Positions 9,819 to 17,670 of a DNA stretch of 64,000 nucleotides are shown piece by piece. The notes under the pieces are model-generated. The model saw only the letters and a program-made list of their open reading frames with translations. It was not told the origin of the DNA and did not search any database. A program made the translations under genes and the position numbers. Every line of letters starts with the position of its first letter. The first letter of the stretch is position 1. This DNA comes from Janibacter indicus (GTDB lineage Bacteria; Actinomycetota; Actinomycetes; Actinomycetales; Dermatophilaceae): contig NZ_FWXN01000009.1 of NCBI RefSeq assembly GCF_900176385.1, positions 62,001 through 126,000 of the forward strand, written 5' to 3'.

Positions 9819-10172
9819 TCAGAAGTCGACCGCGTGCTCCTCGACCCCGTCCCGCGAGTCACCGCTGCGGATCGTGCGCCAGTGCCCACCGGGTCCCCGC
9901 CGCAGCGTCCACCGCCCCAGGGAGGCGACGGGCGCCAGCGAGACGACGAGCGCCCGCACGGCGCCCTCGGCCTCGTCGTCCTCGGCGGCGTCGTGGCTGC
10001 CGGTGACGAGGAACCTCAGGTGGATCTGCGGCTGACCCCGGACGAGCTCGACCGAGCGGTCCTCGACCCGGTGCCCCACGGCGAGCAGCTCCTCCGCCCG
10101 CGGCAGCAGGTCCTCCGGCGCGTAACCCGGCACCACGCCGTGCACGTCGATCGCCACCCGGTACGAGGGCAT
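9819..10172 (-). CDS. Conserved-looking hypothetical protein (117 aa)
   Basis: I do not recognise this protein. It starts MPSYRVAIDVHGVVPGY, contains a hydrophobic/acidic core (HLRFLVTGSHDAAEDDEAE) and ends in a basic-then-acidic tail. There is no signal peptide or membrane helix, so it is probably cytoplasmic. The start at 10172 is fixed by a one-base stop/start overlap with coaE (TGATG), so it is translationally coupled to CoaE. It lies between coaE and uvrB. GC-rich codon use matches its neighbours, supporting real coding. Function unknown. Confidence 0.75.
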   Translation of the reverse strand: MPSYRVAIDVHGVVPGYAPEDLLPRAEELLAVGHRVEDRSVELVRGQPQIHLRFLVTGSHDAAEDDEAEGAVRALVVSLAPVASLGRWTLRRGPGGHWRTIRSGDSRDGVEEHAVDF

Positions 10173-11380
10173 CAGCGCCCCTCCGGGGTCCACCCGGTCT
10201 CGCGCGCCCAGACCTCGAGCCGCTCGTGGATCCCGTCGAACCACGGCTCCTTGGCCTCGGCGTAGTCCTCCATCGACAGCCGCCGCGCCTCGACCCCCCG
10301 CTTGACCGCGGCGTACTCCTCGCGCGCAGCCGGCTCGGTGCGCAGCCAGTCGCGGAAGAGCAGGGCCCACCGCCAGCCCGGAGAGCCCACCTCACGCACA
10401 TGCAGGTGCACCGCGACGCCCGGGTCGCAGTTGCCGTGGAACCGCTTGGGCCACTCCTGCGGCTCCCGTCCGTCGACGCGCGGCGTGTCCGCCACGTAGC
10501 CCGCGACCCGCGGGTACCCCGCCGCCGTGAGGGCCGCGACGAAGTCCGGCTCGTCGGCATCGGCCAGCGAGGAGACCCCTACCTGCAGGTCGAGGACGTC
10601 CTTGGCCACGAAGCCGGGCACCGCGGTGGAGCCGATGTGGTCGAGCGTCACGGCCCGCTCCCCGAGCGCGTGCCGGATCCTCGCCAGGTGGCGCCCGGCC
10701 TGCTCCGGCCACGTCGGGTCCGGATCGGAGAGGGTGATGACCGGCTCGCGCTCGCGTCGACGCCCGGCGGCGAGGTTGTCGGCGAAGGGGGTCAGCCGCT
10801 CCTGCCAGAGCCGGTCGACCTGCGCCACGAGCTCCTCGGGCGTGCCGTTGTTGTCCAGCAGCACGTCTGCGGCGGCGCGACGTTGCTCGTCGGTGGCCTG
10901 GGCGGCGATCCGCGAACGGGCCTCCTCTGGCGGCATCCCCCGCAGCTCGACGAGGCGCTGCAGCCGGACCTCCTCGTCGGTGTCGACGACGAGGACGAGG
11001 TGGTACTCCCCCGCCATCGCCTTCTCGACGAGCAAGGGCATGTCATGGACACCGATCGGCGTGCCGGCCTCCTCGGCCTGCGCGAAGTACTCCGCCGTCC
11101 GGCGCCAGATCGCCGGATGGGTGATGCCCTCGAGCGCGGCGAGCGACGCCGGGTCGCCGAAGACGACCCGGCCCAGGGCGGGGCGGTCCAGGGCCCCGTC
11201 GGGCCCGAAGACCCGCTCCCCGAAGCGCTCCCGGATCTGCTCGAGTGCCGGCTCCCCCGGCTCGACGACCTCACGGGCGATCTTGTCGGCGTCGACGACG
11301 ACCGCCCCGAGCTCGGCGAGCCTGGCCGACACCGTCGACTTCCCCGACCCGATCCCGCCTGTCAGTCCGATGCGCAGCAT
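10172..11380 (-). CDS. coaE: Dephospho-CoA kinase fused to a GrpB-like domain
   Basis: The N-terminal half (about 1-200) is dephospho-CoA kinase, the last step of coenzyme A synthesis, with P-loop GLTGGIGSGKST at residues 5-16 and VVDADKIAREVV. The C-terminal half (from about residue 215) is a GrpB/UPF0157 nucleotidyltransferase-like domain (LDHIGSTAVPGFVAKDVLDL). The total of 402 residues matches the fused CoaE of mycobacteria. In those proteins the extra domain is thought to help folding or control kinase activity; that is family knowledge. Leaderless: TAGGAT lies 7 bases before ATG 11380. Divergent from the CNNM gene, with rpsA downstream-convergent to that gene. Confidence 0.96.
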   Translation of the reverse strand: MLRIGLTGGIGSGKSTVSARLAELGAVVVDADKIAREVVEPGEPALEQIRERFGERVFGPDGALDRPALGRVVFGDPASLAALEGITHPAIWRRTAEYFAQAEEAGTPIGVHDMPLLVEKAMAGEYHLVLVVDTDEEVRLQRLVELRGMPPEEARSRIAAQATDEQRRAAADVLLDNNGTPEELVAQVDRLWQERLTPFADNLAAGRRREREPVITLSDPDPTWPEQAGRHLARIRHALGERAVTLDHIGSTAVPGFVAKDVLDLQVGVSSLADADEPDFVAALTAAGYPRVAGYVADTPRVDGREPQEWPKRFHGNCDPGVAVHLHVREVGSPGWRWALLFRDWLRTEPAAREEYAAVKRGVEARRLSMEDYAEAKEPWFDGIHERLEVWARETGWTPEGR

Positions 11381-11387
11381 GCGCCCG

Positions 11388-11435
11388 ATCCTAGGCCGGG
11401 CCGCCGGCCCGCACGTCGTCCTCCATCGGTAGCGT
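11388..11435. promoter_or_regulatory. Divergent leaderless promoters of coaE and the CNNM gene
   Basis: Minus strand: TAGGAT (11393-11388), 7 bases, ATG 11380. Plus strand: TAGCGT (11430-11435), 6 bases, GTG 11442. The 61-bp intergenic region holds both and no ribosome-binding site for either gene. Confidence 0.6.
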
Positions 11436-11441
11436 CAGTGC

Positions 11442-12734
11442 GTGGACACACAGACCTTGGTCAACCTCCTGCTCGTCCTGCTCTTCGTCCTCGTCGGGGG
11501 TGTCTTCGCCGCGACCGAGATGGCCATCGTCACCCTGCGCGAAGGGCAGGTGCGCGCCCTCGAGGCCGGCGGTGAGCGCGGGCGCCGTCTCGCCGATCTC
11601 GTGCGCAACCCCAACCAGTTCCTGTCCGCCGTGCAGATCGGTGTGACGGTCGCCGGCTTCTTCTCCTCGGCCTACGGCGGCTCCACCATCGCGCCCGACC
11701 TCGTCCCGGGTCTGGTCGCCATCGGCATTCCCGAGGGAGCCGCGGCGACGGTCGCGCTGGTGGCCATGACGCTGCTCATCGCCTATCTCTCACTCGTTCT
11801 GGGTGAGCTGGTCCCCAAACGACTGGCCATGCAGCGCAACCTCGCCTTCACCCGGGTCCTCGGCCCTCCCCTCGGCGTCTTCGCGATGCTCGTGCGACCG
11901 GTGATCTGGCTGCTGTCGGTCTCGACCAACGCCGTGATGCGCCTCGTGGGCGGTTCCACCTCCGCCGAGGAGGAGGAGATGACGCCCGAGGAGATCCGTG
12001 ACCTCATCGAGGGTCATCAGGGTCTGCACCCCTACCCGCGGCGGATCCTCACCGACGTCTTCCGCGCGGGTGACCGGGCCCTGGCACGGGTCCTGCGCCC
12101 CCGGACCGACATCGAGTTCCTCGCCGGCGACCTGAGCGTCGAGGAGGCCATCGCACAGGTGGTGCACTCCTCCCACTCCCGCTTCCCCGTCACGGGCCGC
12201 GACGTCGACGACGTCACGGGCTTCGTCCACATCCGTGACCTCATGCGCGCTGACCCGGCCTCGCGTGCGACGACGCAGGTCAGCGATCTGGCCCGGCCCA
12301 TCCTCGCGCTGCCCGACAGCCTCGACGTCCTGCCTGCGCTGGCCAGGCTGCGCGGCGACAAGCAGTCCCTCGCCCTCGTGGTCGACGAGTACGGCGGCAC
12401 CGCCGGCATGGTGACGATGGAGGACCTCGTCGAGGAGGTGGTCGGCGAGATCTACGACGAGTACGACACCGGCACCGACCCCGAGGACGCCACGCGCCAC
12501 CGCGGGGAGGCCGTGGTCGTCGACGGTTCGCTCAACGTCGAGGAGCTGTCCGAGCTCATCGGGACTGACCTCTCCGGCGAGGACGTCGACACCGCCGGTG
12601 GCCTGGTCATGGCTCGACTGGGCCGCGTGGCCAGGGTCGGTGACGTCGTCGAGGTCGCCGGCCACCACCTCGAGGTCATCGGGGTCGACGGTCGTCGCGT
12701 CGCGCGCCTACGGATGACACCCGCCGAGGACTGA
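11442..12734 (+). CDS. CNNM/CorC (HlyC) family protein with CBS domains
   Basis: A 430-residue membrane protein. A DUF21/CNNM domain with about four helices (1-185) contains the conserved LVLGELVPKRLAM. It is followed by a CBS pair (about 205-330; LALVVDEYGGTAGMVTMEDL) and a C-terminal CorC/HlyC domain (about 345-425). Family members are linked to Mg2+/Co2+ export or homeostasis; hemolysin names are historical. The GTG start is set by TAGCGT six bases upstream. It is convergent with rpsA across a strong hairpin. Confidence 0.93.
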   Translation: MDTQTLVNLLLVLLFVLVGGVFAATEMAIVTLREGQVRALEAGGERGRRLADLVRNPNQFLSAVQIGVTVAGFFSSAYGGSTIAPDLVPGLVAIGIPEGAAATVALVAMTLLIAYLSLVLGELVPKRLAMQRNLAFTRVLGPPLGVFAMLVRPVIWLLSVSTNAVMRLVGGSTSAEEEEMTPEEIRDLIEGHQGLHPYPRRILTDVFRAGDRALARVLRPRTDIEFLAGDLSVEEAIAQVVHSSHSRFPVTGRDVDDVTGFVHIRDLMRADPASRATTQVSDLARPILALPDSLDVLPALARLRGDKQSLALVVDEYGGTAGMVTMEDLVEEVVGEIYDEYDTGTDPEDATRHRGEAVVVDGSLNVEELSELIGTDLSGEDVDTAGGLVMARLGRVARVGDVVEVAGHHLEVIGVDGRRVARLRMTPAED

Positions 12735-12749
12735 GGCGTCGGCGCATGA

Positions 12750-12791
12750 CGAAGGGGGGCGCCGCACCGGATGGTGCGACGCCCCCCTTCG
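12750..12791. terminator. Bidirectional hairpin terminator between the CNNM gene and rpsA
   Basis: CGAAGGGGGGCG then CGCACC (12750-12768) pairs with GGTGCG then CGCCCCCCTTCG (12773-12791), with one C/A mismatch and a GGAT loop. It serves both convergent genes and carries the CGAAGGGGG motif in both arms. Confidence 0.9.
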
Positions 12792-12803
12792 AGAAGCCTC
12801 GGG

Positions 12804-14297
12804 TCAGTTGCCCGTGAGCTTCTCGCGGAGCGCGGCCAGGGCCTCGTCGGAGGCCAGCGTGCCCTCGCTCGCCGGGGCGGCCGGGGCGCCGGCGCTCGGG
12901 GCGGGGGTGCTGTCAGAGCTGTACGAGGTGGCGGCGACGGAGTCGGCACCGCCCTCGGCGGCAGCGGCGTCGTCGGCCGCGGCCTTCTCGATCTGGGCGC
13001 GGTGGGCCTCCCAGCGGGCGTGGGCGTCGGCGTACTGCTTCTCCCAGGCCTCGCGCTGGGCGTCGTAGCCCTCGAGCCACTCGTTGGTCTCCGGGTCGAA
13101 GCCCTCGGGGTACTTGTAGTTGCCCTGCTCGTCGTACTCGGCGGCCATGCCGTAGAGCGTCGGGTCGAACTCGGTGAGGTTGGCACCGTCCTCGTTGGCC
13201 TGCTTGAGGCTCAGCGAGATGCGGCGACGCTCGAGGTCGATGTCGATGACCTTGACGAAGATCTCCTGGCCGACGTTGACGACCTGCTCCGGCAGCTCCA
13301 CGTGGCGCTCGGCCAGCTCGGAGATGTGGACCAGACCCTCGATGCCGTCCTCGACGCGCACGAAGGCACCGAAGGGAACGAGCTTGGTGACCTTGCCCGG
13401 GACGACCTGACCGATCGCGTGGGTCCGGGCGAAGTGCTGCCACGGGTCCTCCTGCGTCGCCTTGAGCGACAGGGAGACACGCTCGCGGTCCATGTCGACG
13501 TCCAGGACCTCGACGGTGACCTCGTCGCCGACCTCGACGACCTCGGACGGGTGGTCGATGTGCTTCCAGGACAGCTCGGAGACGTGGACGAGACCGTCGA
13601 CGCCACCCAGGTCCACGAAGGCACCGAAGTTGACGATCGAGGAAACGACGCCGGAGCGGACCTGCCCCTTCTGGAGCTCCTTGAGGAAGGTCGTGCGGAC
13701 CTCGGACTGCGTCTGCTCGAGCCAGGCACGGCGCGACAGGACCACGTTGTTGCGGTTCTTGTCGAGCTCGATGATCTTGGCCTCGATCTCCTTGCCGACG
13801 TAGGGCTGGAGGTCACGGACGCGACGCATCTCGACGAGGGAGGCGGGGAGGAAGCCACGGAGGCCGATGTCGAGGATGAGACCACCCTTGACGACCTCGA
13901 TGACGGTGCCGGTGACGACGCCGTCCTCTTCCTTGATCTTCTCGATGGTGCCCCAGGCGCGCTCGTACTGCGCACGCTTCTTGGACAGGATGAGTCGGCC
14001 TTCCTTGTCCTCCTTCTGGAGGACGAGGGCCTCGACGCTGTCACCGACGGTGACGATCTCCGAGGGGTCGACGTCGTGCTTGATGCTCAGCTCGCGCGAG
14101 GGGATGACACCCTCGGTCTTGTAGCCGATGTCGAGGAGCACCTCGTCGCGGTCCACCTTGACGATGTGGCCCTCGACGATGTCGCCGTCGTTGAAGTCCT
14201 TGATCGTGGCGTCGATCGCGGCGAGAAGATCTTCCTCAGTGCCGATGTCGTTGACGGCGATCTGAGGGGCGGTCGTGTCGACCGTGCTGGCAGTCAT
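12804..14297 (-). CDS. rpsA: 30S ribosomal protein S1
   Basis: S1 helps the 30S subunit bind structured mRNA. The 497-residue protein has four S1 RNA-binding repeats (roughly residues 37-105, 123-188, 209-277, 294-363), with clear repeats such as VVSSIVNFGAFVDLGGVDGL and VTKLVPFGAFVRVEDGIEGL. An unstructured acidic/alanine-rich tail follows. Four repeats rather than six is typical of actinobacteria. ATG 14297 (MTASTVDTTAPQ) is chosen over upstream in-frame codons because of GGAG 10 bases before it and conserved protein length. It has a structured leader and lies next to the glycan locus rather than polA. Confidence 0.97.
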   Translation of the reverse strand: MTASTVDTTAPQIAVNDIGTEEDLLAAIDATIKDFNDGDIVEGHIVKVDRDEVLLDIGYKTEGVIPSRELSIKHDVDPSEIVTVGDSVEALVLQKEDKEGRLILSKKRAQYERAWGTIEKIKEEDGVVTGTVIEVVKGGLILDIGLRGFLPASLVEMRRVRDLQPYVGKEIEAKIIELDKNRNNVVLSRRAWLEQTQSEVRTTFLKELQKGQVRSGVVSSIVNFGAFVDLGGVDGLVHVSELSWKHIDHPSEVVEVGDEVTVEVLDVDMDRERVSLSLKATQEDPWQHFARTHAIGQVVPGKVTKLVPFGAFVRVEDGIEGLVHISELAERHVELPEQVVNVGQEIFVKVIDIDLERRRISLSLKQANEDGANLTEFDPTLYGMAAEYDEQGNYKYPEGFDPETNEWLEGYDAQREAWEKQYADAHARWEAHRAQIEKAAADDAAAAEGGADSVAATSYSSDSTPAPSAGAPAAPASEGTLASDEALAALREKLTGN

Positions 14298-14330
14298 GTA
14301 GTAGGAACTCCGATTGTGGACAGTTGATCT

Positions 14331-14393
14331 CGATGGACGGGTGCTGCAGCACCCGGGTGCCCGGGTGGGCACACAAAGCGCTTGTCCATCGTA
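14331..14393 (-). promoter_or_regulatory. rpsA promoter region and structured leader
   Basis: Minus strand: TTGCTC, 18 bases, TACGAT (14393-14388) is a plausible -35/-10 pair. Downstream are two perfect hairpins: GTGCCC/GGGCAC (14372-14357) and the 18-base palindrome CGGGTGCTGCAGCACCCG (14355-14338). They are flanked by complementary arms CGATGGAC (14391-14384) and GTCCATCG (14338-14331), giving a three-way-junction shape. The 5' arm overlaps the proposed -10, so either the start site lies further upstream or the outer stem exists only in DNA. Confidence 0.5.
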
Positions 14394-14431
14394 GTGCTAC
14401 CGGGGCGAAGGGAGCAAAACCGCCCGTCGAC

Positions 14432-14437
14432 TAGCGT
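14432..14437 (+). promoter_or_regulatory. -10 hexamer TAGCGT of the methyltransferase gene (leaderless)
   Basis: TAGCGT, seven bases (CCACCCC), then ATG 14445. This selects 14445 over an in-frame start at 14382 lying upstream of the promoter. Confidence 0.6.
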
Positions 14438-14444
14438 CCACCCC

Positions 14445-15284
14445 ATGGATGAGGGCTTCACGACGACCGGTCCGGCCACGCCGGACGACGTCCTGCGGCG
14501 CGAGAGCACACAGGAGGAGACGGTCACCGCCAACCGCGGGTGGTGGGACCGTGAGGCGGACGACTACCTCGCCGAGCACGGTCGCTTCCTCGGCGACGCC
14601 GACCTTGTGTGGGGCCCCGAGGGCTGGACCGAGGAGGACCTGCACGTCCTCGGCCCGGTCGAGTCCCTCGCCGACCTGACCATCCTGGAGTTCGGCGGCG
14701 GCGGGGCGCAGGGCGCCCGCTGGTGCGCCGCGCACGGCGCCCGGGTGGTCTCGACCGACCTGTCCGCCGGCATGCTCGCCACCGCCGCGACGCTCAGCGC
14801 CCGCTCCCCCGGCCCGGCGCCACTGCTCGCCCAAGCCGACGCGACCCGACTCCCCTTCGCCGACGGCAGCTTCGACCTCGTCTTCTCGGCGTACGGCGCG
14901 ACCCCCTTCGTCGCCGACTCCGCCGCTCTCATGGCCGAGCTGGCCCGCGTGCTGCGACCGGGCGGGCGCCTGGCCTTCTCGACCTCGCACCCGATCCGGT
15001 GGGCCTTCCCGGACGTCCCCGGGCCGGAGGGCCTCACCGCATCCGGCTCGTACTTCGACGAGACGCCCTACGTCGAGTCCACCGACGGCCGCGCCACCTA
15101 CGTGGAGCACCACCGCACGACGGGCCACCGGATCGCCGAGATCGTCGACGCCGGTCTCGTCCTCGAGGCCCTGCTCGAGCCGGAGTGGCCGCCGGACAAC
15201 ACCGAGGCCTGGGGCGGCTGGTCACCACTGCGCGGTGCGCACCTGCCCGGGACGGCGATCTTCGTCGCCCGTCGCCCCGGCTGA
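14445..15284 (+). CDS. Class I SAM-dependent methyltransferase
   Basis: A 279-residue methyltransferase with the Rossmann SAM-binding motif I ILEFGGGGAQGARW, an acidic motif II (VVSTDLSAGML), and post-motifs LPFADGSFDLVFSAYGATPF and ARVLRPGGRLAFSTSHPIRW. It resembles the UbiE/Methyltransf_11 branch of unknown substrate. It has no membrane segment. The start is set by the leaderless promoter. It lies between rpsA and the glycan locus, convergent with the DUF3068 gene, so it may not belong to either. Confidence 0.85.
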   Translation: MDEGFTTTGPATPDDVLRRESTQEETVTANRGWWDREADDYLAEHGRFLGDADLVWGPEGWTEEDLHVLGPVESLADLTILEFGGGGAQGARWCAAHGARVVSTDLSAGMLATAATLSARSPGPAPLLAQADATRLPFADGSFDLVFSAYGATPFVADSAALMAELARVLRPGGRLAFSTSHPIRWAFPDVPGPEGLTASGSYFDETPYVESTDGRATYVEHHRTTGHRIAEIVDAGLVLEALLEPEWPPDNTEAWGGWSPLRGAHLPGTAIFVARRPG

Positions 15285-15304
15285 GAGGTCGGGGCCCGGC
15301 ACGC

Positions 15305-15344
15305 CGCAGCGCCCCCGCCCCGGGCCGGGGACGGGGGCGCTGCG
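15305..15344. terminator. Bidirectional hairpin terminator
   Basis: CGCAGCGCCCCCG (15305-15317) pairs perfectly with CGGGGGCGCTGCG (15332-15344), and the loop contains a further CCCC/GGGG pairing. It separates the convergent methyltransferase and DUF3068 genes. Unlike four other terminators here, it lacks the CGAAGGGGG base. Confidence 0.85.
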
Positions 15345-15354
15345 ATCGCGAGCG

Positions 15355-16398
15355 TCAGTGGCCGTGCAGGTCGCTGCGGCGAACCGTCGTCTCGTCGGGG
15401 CCGGAGTTGCCGAAGACCGGGTCGGGGCCGCGGTCGACGTAGGCCGGCTGCTCGTCGAGGCGGCTGCGGCGGCCGATGAGCACCGACAGCAGCAGACCGG
15501 TCAGCAGCAGCAGGACACCCAGGATCGCGAAGACGATCGGGAAGGTGCTGTGGACCATGGCGAGCAGCGAGGACTTCGACTTGTAGTCCTCGACGTTCTT
15601 GTCGACGGTCTCCTTGGTGAACTTGGAGGTCGTCTCGAGCGCGGTGAGGGTCTTGCCGTTGTGGCGGAACTCCTGGCTCTGCTCCTCGACGCGGTCGATG
15701 ACCACGCCGGTCACCGGGTCGACCCAGAAGGTGCGCTTGTTGGAGTAGTAGCGGTCGGCGTTGACGGCACCGGAGCTGTCCGAGCCGCCGAAGAGGTTGC
15801 CGGGGAGCTCACGCGTGGCGTACTTGGTCTCGGGGACCTCCTGGGTGAACTTGTAGAGGTTCATCCCCTGCAGGTCCTCCTCGCCCTCGAACTGCACGGG
15901 GAAGGACTTGCCGACCGTGCTGTCCCACCAGCTGTAGGAGCCGTCCTTCTGGGTGTCGAAGGGGAACTTCACGAGCAGGCCGTCGCGCTTGACCTCCTCG
16001 CCGTTCTTCGACTCGCCGCAGCAGTTGACGGCCTCACCGGTGTGCCGGTCGAAGACGTAGACCTCGGTGCTGCCGTCCATCGGGATGTTGTCGCCGTTGT
16101 TGTCGCTGATCTGACCGCTGTTCCACACGGCCAGATCGCGGCCCGACTCCTCGGACGCGGCCTCGGCGGCCTGCGGGTCCCCGATGATGCGCGCCGTCGT
16201 CGTCAGCTCGCCCTCGGCGGGACGCACGTTGTCGGCGTCGAAGAACTTCGCGTTGGGGTCCTGGACGATCTGCGTGGTGTTCTGGTCGTTGGGGACCACC
16301 GCCAGCTTGGGGTAGGCATAGAACCTGAAGAGCAGCCCCATGGTGAGAATGAATGCGCCGACGCCCATGATGATCGCCGGCAACAGGTACTTGCGCAC
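15355..16398 (-). CDS. DUF3068 (PorA-family) membrane protein
   Basis: A 347-residue protein anchored at both ends: an N-terminal helix (about 4-27), a large extracytoplasmic domain, and a C-terminal helix (about 290-315) followed by a charged tail. Sequence features (FRFYAYPKLAVVPND; TFWVDPVTGVVIDRVEEQSQ) match DUF3068, found in actinobacterial envelope loci, including the mycobacterial gene next to an acyltransferase gene. Function unknown; a structural or export role in the envelope is inference. The GTG start at 16398 has an ideal AAGGAGG eight bases upstream. It opens the glycan locus. Confidence 0.85.
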   Translation of the reverse strand: MRKYLLPAIIMGVGAFILTMGLLFRFYAYPKLAVVPNDQNTTQIVQDPNAKFFDADNVRPAEGELTTTARIIGDPQAAEAASEESGRDLAVWNSGQISDNNGDNIPMDGSTEVYVFDRHTGEAVNCCGESKNGEEVKRDGLLVKFPFDTQKDGSYSWWDSTVGKSFPVQFEGEEDLQGMNLYKFTQEVPETKYATRELPGNLFGGSDSSGAVNADRYYSNKRTFWVDPVTGVVIDRVEEQSQEFRHNGKTLTALETTSKFTKETVDKNVEDYKSKSSLLAMVHSTFPIVFAILGVLLLLTGLLLSVLIGRRSRLDEQPAYVDRGPDPVFGNSGPDETTVRRSDLHGH

Positions 16399-16474
16399 GA
16401 GTTGACCCTCCTTGGCCCTGTGAAACTTACCGGACAGTAGCACTTTGCTGGCGCCTGAGCAGCCGGGCGACAGC

Positions 16475-17065
16475 CTAGGGGACGTGGCCTTCGCCACGTG
16501 GCACGACACTCCCCCGGACCGACGGCGCGAGAAGGCGGGCGACCTCGGCGAGATCGCGTGCCGCCGAGACCTGCTCGGTCCGCATCCCGAGACCCGCCGC
16601 CGGCTCCAGGTCGCTCGGCATGTCCCCCACCATGACGCAGCGCTCGGCGCGCGCCCACGGCGCCCTCGACAGAGCCTCCCGGAAGAGCCCGTCGAGCGGC
16701 TTGCGACAGCGGCAGGCCCCCTGCTCGTGGGGACAGACGGCCACCGCGTCCAGCCGCCCTCCTGCCGGCGCCAAGAGCGCGTCCAGGTGCCGGTGGACCG
16801 CCACGAGCCCCTCCCGCGACAGCAGACCTCGAGCCACGCCTCGCTGGTTGGTCACCAGGACCGTCCGGCAGCCGGCGCGCGTCAGCCGGGCCACTCCGTC
16901 GGCCGCCCCGGGCAGCAGGAGGACCTCCTCCGGCGCGGTGACGTAGCCGTCAGGGATGCGCACGTTGATCGTGCCGTCACGGTCGAGCAGCACGAGGTCG
17001 AAGGGGGCTCCGTCGCCGGGAGGAGCGAGCTCCTGCGGGCCGAACCACCACGGCTGCGGGGTCAG
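16475..17065 (-). CDS. gmhB: HAD-IIIA phosphatase, GmhB-like (heptose bisphosphate phosphatase); probable CTG start
   Basis: GmhB removes the C7 phosphate of D-glycero-D-manno-heptose 1,7-bisphosphate. Catalytic DRDGT (D28, D30), the zinc loop CPHEQGACRCRKP and CVMVGDMPSDLEPA are intact; 196 residues fits the family. No ATG, GTG or TTG sits at a sensible place. CTG at 17065 overlaps the gmhA stop as CTGA and has AGGAG five bases upstream, so it is the best start. Alternatives are GTG 17101, inside gmhA, and GTG 16993, which cuts into the first beta strand. It is the last gene of a coupled hddA-gmhA-gmhB operon. Confidence 0.88.
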   Translation of the reverse strand: MTPQPWWFGPQELAPPGDGAPFDLVLLDRDGTINVRIPDGYVTAPEEVLLLPGAADGVARLTRAGCRTVLVTNQRGVARGLLSREGLVAVHRHLDALLAPAGGRLDAVAVCPHEQGACRCRKPLDGLFREALSRAPWARAERCVMVGDMPSDLEPAAGLGMRTEQVSAARDLAEVARLLAPSVRGSVVPRGEGHVP

Positions 17066-17670
17066 CCCGACTCCTGCATCGACAGGTCGACGGCCTCGCA
17101 CCAGGCGTGCGCCCACAGCATGTGGACCTCCTGGATCCGCGGCGTCTCCTGCGAGGGGACGACGAGCAGGTGGTCGGCCAGGTCGGCCTGGCCGGCCCCC
17201 TTGGCCCCCACCATGAAGATCGTCGTGACCCCGCGGCGCCGGGCCTCGGCGAGGGCCGCGACGACATTGGGGCTGGTCCCTGACGTGGACATCGCGAGCA
17301 GCACGTCCCCGGGACGACCGAAGGCCTGCACGCCACGGAGGAAGACCTGGTCGAAGCCGTAGTCGTTGCCGATCGCCGTGAGCGAGGAGTGCGACTCGGC
17401 GAGGCTGATCGCCGGCAGCGGGTGCCGGTCGTGCACGCACTTGCCGAGGAACTCCGCGGCGACGTGGCTCGCGATCGCCGCCGACCCGCCGTTGCCGGCG
17501 ACGAGGAGGGTGCCGCCGGTGTGCAGGGCGTCGACGACGTCGCGCCCGGCCGCCTCGACCGCGGCGACCAGCCCGGGCTCGCCGATCTCGCGGGCGAGCT
17601 GCGCCCACGCGGCGATGCCCGCGCCGAGCTGTCGGGTCACCAACGAGTGGTGGGCCTCGGTGGCCGTCAT
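17062..17670 (-). CDS. gmhA: SIS-domain isomerase, GmhA-like (sedoheptulose 7-phosphate isomerase)
   Basis: A 202-residue sugar isomerase. The SIS fold shows GNGGSAAIASHVAAEFLGK and MSTSGTSPNV, and the C-terminal QEVHMLWAHAWCEAVD carries the paired histidines of GmhA. GmhA converts sedoheptulose 7-phosphate to D-glycero-D-manno-heptose 7-phosphate, the entry step to activated heptose. ATG 17670 overlaps the hddA stop (ATGA) and has GGAAGG upstream. Kinase and phosphatase partners on either side make the heptose assignment stronger than for a lone SIS protein. Confidence 0.9.
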   Translation of the reverse strand: MTATEAHHSLVTRQLGAGIAAWAQLAREIGEPGLVAAVEAAGRDVVDALHTGGTLLVAGNGGSAAIASHVAAEFLGKCVHDRHPLPAISLAESHSSLTAIGNDYGFDQVFLRGVQAFGRPGDVLLAMSTSGTSPNVVAALAEARRRGVTTIFMVGAKGAGQADLADHLLVVPSQETPRIQEVHMLWAHAWCEAVDLSMQESG

